From positions 1 through 28,200 of the forward strand of contig JABIQF010000146.1 in the NCBI GenBank assembly GCA_018668095.1: DNA of 28,200 nt. The letters are read 5' to 3'. Within the stretch, counting starts at the first letter, position 1. Each line of letters starts with the position of its first letter. The DNA comes from Cellvibrionales bacterium (GTDB lineage Bacteria; Pseudomonadota; Gammaproteobacteria; Pseudomonadales; UBA7434). This document shows, one piece after another, positions 23,677 through 28,200 of this stretch. The position numbers and the translations under genes are program-made. Under the pieces are notes generated by a model. The model ran no database searches, was not told where the DNA came from, and was given only the letters and a program-made list of their open reading frames with translations.

Positions 23677-23712
23677 ATGGAAAAGGATATGGAGAAGGAT
23701 ATGAAGCGAGTA
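23677..23712 (+). repeat. 12-bp repeat carrying duplicated start codons of pilH
   Basis: ATGGAAAAGGAT (23677-23688) and ATGGAGAAGGAT (23689-23700), then ATGAAG at 23701. Each unit holds an ATG and a purine-rich Shine-Dalgarno-like run, giving three in-frame starts 12 bases apart. Confidence 0.85.
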
Positions 23713-24069
23713 CTCGTGGTGGACGATTCGCCTACGGAAGCTTATCAAATATCGAATATATTAAATAAACATGGTTACGAAGTGGTGGCAGTAGAATCGG
23801 GCGAGGCAGCAGTAGAGTTGGCCAGTGAGCAAGTACCCGATTTGGTGTTAATGGATATCGTAATGCCAGGGATAAATGGATTTCAGGCAACAAGAGCCCT
23901 AACACGAAACCCAAAAACCAGTGCTATCCCCGTCATTATGGTAACAACCAAAAATCAACCTTCGGATCGTGAATGGTCGCGCAAACAAGGTGCGAGAGGT
24001 TATCTCGTTAAACCAGTACCTGAAAAAGATTTGATCGATACGATTGAAAATGTATTAGATGCTATTTGA
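23701..24069 (+). CDS. pilH: PilH, CheY-like response regulator of the Pil-Chp system
   Basis: Second single-domain receiver, which in Pseudomonas favours pilus retraction or acts as phosphate sink against PilG. From the ATG at 23701 it has 122 residues, close to the usual 121, and begins directly with the receiver strand (MKRVLVVDDSPTEAYQ); phosphorylation site Asp52 is in VLMDIVMPGINGFQATR, and the Lys of LVKPVPEKD is present. The upstream in-frame ATGs at 23689 and 23677 would add the repeat MEKDMEKD. GGAG at 23691-23694, six bases away, favours 23701. The most distal ATG starts 4 bases after the pilG stop, so coupling is possible from any of them. Confidence 0.94.
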   Translation: MKRVLVVDDSPTEAYQISNILNKHGYEVVAVESGEAAVELASEQVPDLVLMDIVMPGINGFQATRALTRNPKTSAIPVIMVTTKNQPSDREWSRKQGARGYLVKPVPEKDLIDTIENVLDAI

Positions 24070-24099
24070 TTCAGTAATATTTATAGAGATAACTTAACA

Positions 24100-24663
24100 A
24101 TGAAAATAGAGAGACAACCGTTAGATCTATTAAAGCAAATTGCCGATGCGAGTAATGAGGCAGTAAAAAAGAGAACAACCAACAAGGATTTAAAAACCGA
24201 TTGGAGTGGCATAGGTTTTTCTTTATGTGGCCAGCAAATGGTCGCACCAATGGGGCAGGTAGTAGAAATTATTAACTCGCCAAACTACAACTTTATTCCA
24301 CGAACCAAACAATGGGTTTTAGGGCTGGCCAATATTCGCGGTCGTATGCTACCTATTTACGATATTGAACATTACTTTGGTTCTAAATTGGCCGGGAATA
24401 GAGCGCGGCATCGTGTATTGATTGTGGAATCAGAGCATATTTATGCAGGCTTATTAGTCAGTAATGTTTTCGGATTAAAACATTTCTCTAGTAATAGTTT
24501 TAAACAGGCTTACTCAGGTAGCGGCGATGCCTTTGCGAGTTGCATAGATTCAACGGGAAATGATGGCCATTCCGATTGGTTACGATTTCAAATACCTTTA
24601 TTAACACAGGCACCCGAGTTTATGGATGCAGGACTGCAAATTAGCAGCCATACAGCAGCTTAA
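24100..24663 (+). CDS. pilI: PilI, CheW-like coupling protein
   Basis: Adaptor linking the PilJ receptor to the ChpA kinase. The 187-residue protein has a CheW domain (about 45-180) with the typical VLGLANIRGRMLPIYDIEHY (about 73-92) and HRVLIVESEHIYAGLLVSNV. The short N-terminal stretch LDLLKQIADASNEAV is a feature of the PilI family. It lies 30 bases after pilH. Confidence 0.94.
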   Translation: MKIERQPLDLLKQIADASNEAVKKRTTNKDLKTDWSGIGFSLCGQQMVAPMGQVVEIINSPNYNFIPRTKQWVLGLANIRGRMLPIYDIEHYFGSKLAGNRARHRVLIVESEHIYAGLLVSNVFGLKHFSSNSFKQAYSGSGDAFASCIDSTGNDGHSDWLRFQIPLLTQAPEFMDAGLQISSHTAA

Positions 24664-24735
24664 TATATTTAATTCATATTTAAAAACCGTATTCATTTAA
24701 TCATTATTAACCAGATTTACGTTGGAGTTTCGAGG

Positions 24736-26826
24736 ATGGACAATATTAGCCGATTTAAAAATAGCGGTCACTCAAGGAAAGTTTTTACCTTTTCTATTGC
24801 TTTACTTGTTTGTGCAACGCTTTTTTTTATTGTAAGTACGTTTATATTCTTACGTGATGCCGACAGAGATGCTAAATACTTAGAAATCGCCAGTGATATG
24901 CGAGTGCTATTGCATCAGATATCAACCAGTTCACGGGCCGCCACTGCCGGAGATGCATCTGCATTTTCTACGTTAAAAAAAGCGACTGAGCGTTTTGACC
25001 GAAGCTATCGAATATTACTCGCGGGTGATAATCAGTTGCCAGGTGTCGGCACTATGATGAAATCTGAGCTTCAAGAGTTGAGTAGCATTTGGATAGGCGT
25101 GAAGAAAAATTCTGAAACCATTGTTAATAACCGTGACCGAATATTGTTTTTGCATGATGTTGCCAAGACACTTAACGAAAGTATTCCAGAGCTTCAGCGT
25201 GAATACAATCGTGTAGTTGAGGTTTTACTCGATCGTAATGCATCGAATGAGCAAATTGTTTACGCGCAAAAGCAACTTTTGTTAGCTGAAAGAATTGCAA
25301 GAAATGTCGATAAAATGCTCAGTGGTGGTGAGGCGACAAGTCAAGCAGCCGATCAGTTTAATTTAGATGCGAGTATTTTTGGTGGCGTATTAACCGGCAT
25401 GTTGGAAGGTGATAAACAGCTAGGACTTGAGCGCATTAAAGATGAAAAAGCGAGAGCATCGTTAGAGCGAATTAATACTTTATTTGATTTCGTATCAGGT
25501 TCAGTTGACGATATTTTTAAAGCCTCACCTGATTTGTTAGGTGCTAAAAATGCTGCTGATGGCATTCTTAATAATTCACCCAAAATATTGGATAAAACGA
25601 ATAGTGTTGTAGAAGGTTTAGGGAGTTTAAGCCAAAGAAGAACAGTCGGTGCGGATACTGCATTTTTTAGTGGTGCGCTTATCTTAATTATATTGGCCGT
25701 TATTGGTACGCAACTCTATAGAAATACAGTTTCTCGTTTGGCAGAAGAAAAAAATGCCAATGAACGAAATCAAATTGCGATTGAGCGACTATTGAATGAA
25801 ATTGGAAACTTAGCCGATGGTGATCTAACGGCTGAAGCAACGGTATCAGAGGATTTTACCGGTGCAATTGCCGATTCGATCAATTACACCATTGAACAAT
25901 TGCGAGACATTATTTCTTCTATTAATGACACAACCGTAAAAGTGGATTCGGCGGCTAAAGAAACGCAGACAAAAGCGTTAACACTCGCTGAAGCTTCAGA
26001 ATCACAGGCCAGTGAAATTGCGTCGGCGTCTGGCGCTGTTAAAGAAATGGCTGGCACGATGGATAAGATGTCTATTGATGCTTCCGAATCAGCAACAGTG
26101 GCACAGAGTTCAGTGCAAATAGCAAAATCTGGCGCAAACGTAGTACAGAATACGATTCATGGTATGGATACGATTCGCGAACAAATTCAAGATACATCTA
26201 AGCGGGTAAAACGCTTGGGTGAAAGCTCGCAAGAAATTGGCGATATTGTTTCATTGATTAATGATATTGCCGATCAAACCAATATTCTGGCACTCAACGC
26301 TTCAATACAGGCATCGATGGCGGGTGAGGCAGGACGTGGTTTTGCTGTGGTAGCCGATGAGGTTCAGCGTTTGGCTGAGCGATCATCTGCCGCTACTCGT
26401 CAAATAGAAGCCTTGGTAAAAACCATTCAATCTGATACTAATGAAGCGGCAGCCTCTATGGAGCAAACGACCGCCGAAGTGGTTAACGGTGCCGGCCTTG
26501 CGCATGATGCGGGTGTGGCGCTTGAAGAAATTGAAAAAGTGTCATTAAACCTGTCTGAGTTGATTGAGAGTATATCTTCATCGGCACGTACACAGGCAGA
26601 TACGGCGGGTAATATTTCTTTAACGATGAACACAGTAAAAGACATTACCTCACAAACAGCCGCCGGAACCACCGACGCAGCTGATAAAGTCGGTAACTTA
26701 TCATCAATGACAAAAGAGCTGAGGGGCTCGGTAGCTGGATTTAAATTACCCGGCGTCGAAACTGATTATCCAACAGTATCAACAATAGAAAACGATGATG
26801 ACTATATTCAAGAGGCCGTCAGTTAA
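24736..26826 (+). CDS. pilJ: PilJ, methyl-accepting chemoreceptor of the Pil-Chp system
   Basis: Membrane chemoreceptor that in Pseudomonas senses surface contact through pili. The 696-residue protein has TM1 (about 16-38), a helical periplasmic PilJ domain (about 40-305, including the FDRSYRILLAGD and TMMKSELQELSSIW repeats), TM2 (about 309-329), a HAMP-like segment (LLNEIGNLADGDLTAEATV), and the signalling domain whose tip reads DQTNILALNASIQASMAGEA near residue 513, then GRGFAVVADEVQRLAERSS. The SIQASMAGEA form is characteristic of PilJ, differing from the usual AIEAARAGE. There is no C-terminal CheR-binding pentapeptide. Confidence 0.96.
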   Translation: MDNISRFKNSGHSRKVFTFSIALLVCATLFFIVSTFIFLRDADRDAKYLEIASDMRVLLHQISTSSRAATAGDASAFSTLKKATERFDRSYRILLAGDNQLPGVGTMMKSELQELSSIWIGVKKNSETIVNNRDRILFLHDVAKTLNESIPELQREYNRVVEVLLDRNASNEQIVYAQKQLLLAERIARNVDKMLSGGEATSQAADQFNLDASIFGGVLTGMLEGDKQLGLERIKDEKARASLERINTLFDFVSGSVDDIFKASPDLLGAKNAADGILNNSPKILDKTNSVVEGLGSLSQRRTVGADTAFFSGALILIILAVIGTQLYRNTVSRLAEEKNANERNQIAIERLLNEIGNLADGDLTAEATVSEDFTGAIADSINYTIEQLRDIISSINDTTVKVDSAAKETQTKALTLAEASESQASEIASASGAVKEMAGTMDKMSIDASESATVAQSSVQIAKSGANVVQNTIHGMDTIREQIQDTSKRVKRLGESSQEIGDIVSLINDIADQTNILALNASIQASMAGEAGRGFAVVADEVQRLAERSSAATRQIEALVKTIQSDTNEAAASMEQTTAEVVNGAGLAHDAGVALEEIEKVSLNLSELIESISSSARTQADTAGNISLTMNTVKDITSQTAAGTTDAADKVGNLSSMTKELRGSVAGFKLPGVETDYPTVSTIENDDDYIQEAVS

Positions 26827-26887
26827 GCATTAAGTTAATAAGTACTTAAGCGTTTGAATATCAACATTATTGCTGTCGCGTCTATTG

Positions 26888-28200
26888 ATGGATAAAACGA
26901 ATATGAATGAAAAGCAAAACCATCGGTCACTCGATTGGGTCTCTCAAGGTTTGGATGAAGCTATTGTTGGTGCTAGGCATACGCTTGAGTCTTATTTATC
27001 TGGATCGAGTGAGCCAGAAAAGCTGATTGAATGCCGTCGTTATTTGGAACAAATACATGCCTCTTTTACTGAAGTCGATTTCACTTTTGCGGCTCTGTTA
27101 TCTGAACAATTAATTTTACTGATTGATGTCATCATTAAAGAAAACTGTGTGAGTAAAGATAATGCTTACCAGGCTTTGTTAGGCGGATTACTTCAGCTGC
27201 CTAATTATTTAGTGCGCTTGCGATCAATACAAAATGATAAAGCGAGTGATATTATTGCTGTAGTGAATGATGTTCGTGCAGCCGCGAATATGCCCTTACT
27301 CGTCAATCAGGATATATTTTCATTAACAAATAACGTTAGTCAGAATAATTATATTCTTGAAGATGTTTCGGCTAACGATTATTTGCAGGACTGCAAGAAA
27401 ATATTAGCAGAGCTCAATCAACAAGCTGACAATGATCACTGCGCGTTAAATAAGCTACAACAAACGTTTGGCCAGCTTATGGCAAGTCTTTCGCCAGCAA
27501 AAAATACTACTGAAGAAACCATCAATGGCGACATTGTTAATGCAATTGATGTACTTATTATTGCGGCCTCGAAAGGTGCAAGTCAACTTTCATTAGCTGC
27601 TAAATATTCTTTGCAAGGTAGCTTTGCTTGGCTTGAGCACCATTTAAATGGCAATGTTGCGGTTGATTCTTCTGCTGCTGATCAAGTGTTGCGAGAGCTT
27701 CTATTTTGTATCGCTTTATATGATAGTGATCTTCTTAAAGTCAAAGAGTTTAAACAACAGTATCGTTTATTAGATGCGCTTCATATTCATCATCCCTCAG
27801 AAGTCTTACGATTAGGTACGCCTGATGCAGAAACAATGGAAATTGTTTTTGATAGTTTGCTCAGTGATTTTGTTCTACTAAAAAATGCTCTTGAATTGAG
27901 TGCAGATTTTGATGGCGATGAAGTATTGAGCAAGGGTGATATCGCGCCAGAAAAAAACTCATTTGAAAAAATGGCGTCAATGGCATCAACACTTCGCTAT
28001 ACATTGCAGCTGGCGCAATACGATAGCCTTGCAGAGCAGCTCATTGCGGTTGAGGAAGAATTAATCACATTACACAGTGATACGCAGCTTGCTGCAAATG
28101 AAATACGAAAAAACGAAGTAATAAAAAATATTGCTGAAGAACTGTATAAGGTTGAATCAAAATTACATCAACAGCATCTAGGTGTTGCTCGGAGTGATAG
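26888..28200 (+). CDS. chpA: ChpA (PilL), hybrid sensor kinase of the Pil-Chp system (5' part, cut by window edge)
   Basis: Large CheA-type histidine kinase; only the first 437 residues are in the window and the frame stays open to the end. It starts MDKTNMNEKQNHRSLDWVSQ and continues GLDEAIVGARHTLESYL, matching the helical N-terminal module of ChpA (FimV-like/HPt-like bundle family). No histidine-containing phosphotransfer motif, kinase or receiver domain is reached yet. An in-frame second ATG at 26903 is an alternative start. It follows pilJ by 61 bases; in Pseudomonas pilK lies between pilJ and chpA, and a methyltransferase gene is absent here. Confidence 0.9.
   Translation, partial: MDKTNMNEKQNHRSLDWVSQGLDEAIVGARHTLESYLSGSSEPEKLIECRRYLEQIHASFTEVDFTFAALLSEQLILLIDVIIKENCVSKDNAYQALLGGLLQLPNYLVRLRSIQNDKASDIIAVVNDVRAAANMPLLVNQDIFSLTNNVSQNNYILEDVSANDYLQDCKKILAELNQQADNDHCALNKLQQTFGQLMASLSPAKNTTEETINGDIVNAIDVLIIAASKGASQLSLAAKYSLQGSFAWLEHHLNGNVAVDSSAADQVLRELLFCIALYDSDLLKVKEFKQQYRLLDALHIHHPSEVLRLGTPDAETMEIVFDSLLSDFVLLKNALELSADFDGDEVLSKGDIAPEKNSFEKMASMASTLRYTLQLAQYDSLAEQLIAVEEELITLHSDTQLAANEIRKNEVIKNIAEELYKVESKLHQQHLGVARSD

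Overview
The window is chromosomal core sequence from a gammaproteobacterium, most like the Pseudomonas/Cellvibrio side of the class. The evidence is gene order: ftsY|rsmD-coaD, radC-rpmB-rpmG-mutM, coaBC-algC-argB, slmA/pyrE/crc/rph/yicC, gmk-rpoZ-spoT-ridA, and tonB-gshB|pilG-pilH-pilI-pilJ-chpA. Three of these are strongly Pseudomonas-like: a membrane-anchored AlgC, a degenerate exonuclease III of Crc type beside pyrE, and a TonB gene next to gshB and the Pil-Chp cluster. Base composition is moderate and slightly AT-rich, with AT-rich spacers, which fits a marine relative (Cellvibrionales-like) better than Pseudomonas itself. The genus is inference only. I see no prophage, insertion sequence, tRNA, rRNA, CRISPR array or integration site.

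Layout. Bases 1-581 (minus) hold the start of ftsY, divergent from rsmD, coaD and a lipoprotein gamma-glutamyltransferase (765-3803). These meet mutM, rpmG, rpmB and radC, all on the minus strand (3816-6000). Then come coaBC, algC and argB on the plus strand (6193-11187). A 596-base gene-free stretch precedes slmA (11784-12434). slmA converges on a small envelope protein gene coupled to pyrE (12512-13874). Divergent from pyrE is the crc-like gene (14192-14983), which converges on rph (15076-15795). yicC, gmk, rpoZ, spoT, ridA and a small CPXCG cysteine-rich protein run plus (16091-21111). tonB and gshB run minus (21128-23022), and the Pil-Chp chemosensory operon (23254 to the end) runs plus, with chpA cut by the window edge.

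How the genes work together. The themes are ribosome production and RNA maturation (rsmD, rpmB, rpmG, rph, yicC), coenzyme A synthesis (coaBC, coaD), nucleotide and arginine synthesis (pyrE, gmk, argB), DNA repair and cell division (mutM, radC, slmA), stringent response and transcription (spoT, rpoZ), glutathione turnover (gshB, ggt), sugar-phosphate supply for surface polysaccharide (algC), and type IV pilus/surface sensing (pil-chp, possibly tonB).

No clearly new multi-gene system is visible. The most notable features are the unusually many short tandem repeats (at least nine, periods 9-23 bp) in spacers, leaders and linkers; the missing dut gene between coaBC and algC; a possible ribosome-site-hiding stem before algC; a duplicated start-codon/Shine-Dalgarno unit at pilH; and a shared -10-plus-GC-rich motif before argB, crc and rpoZ.
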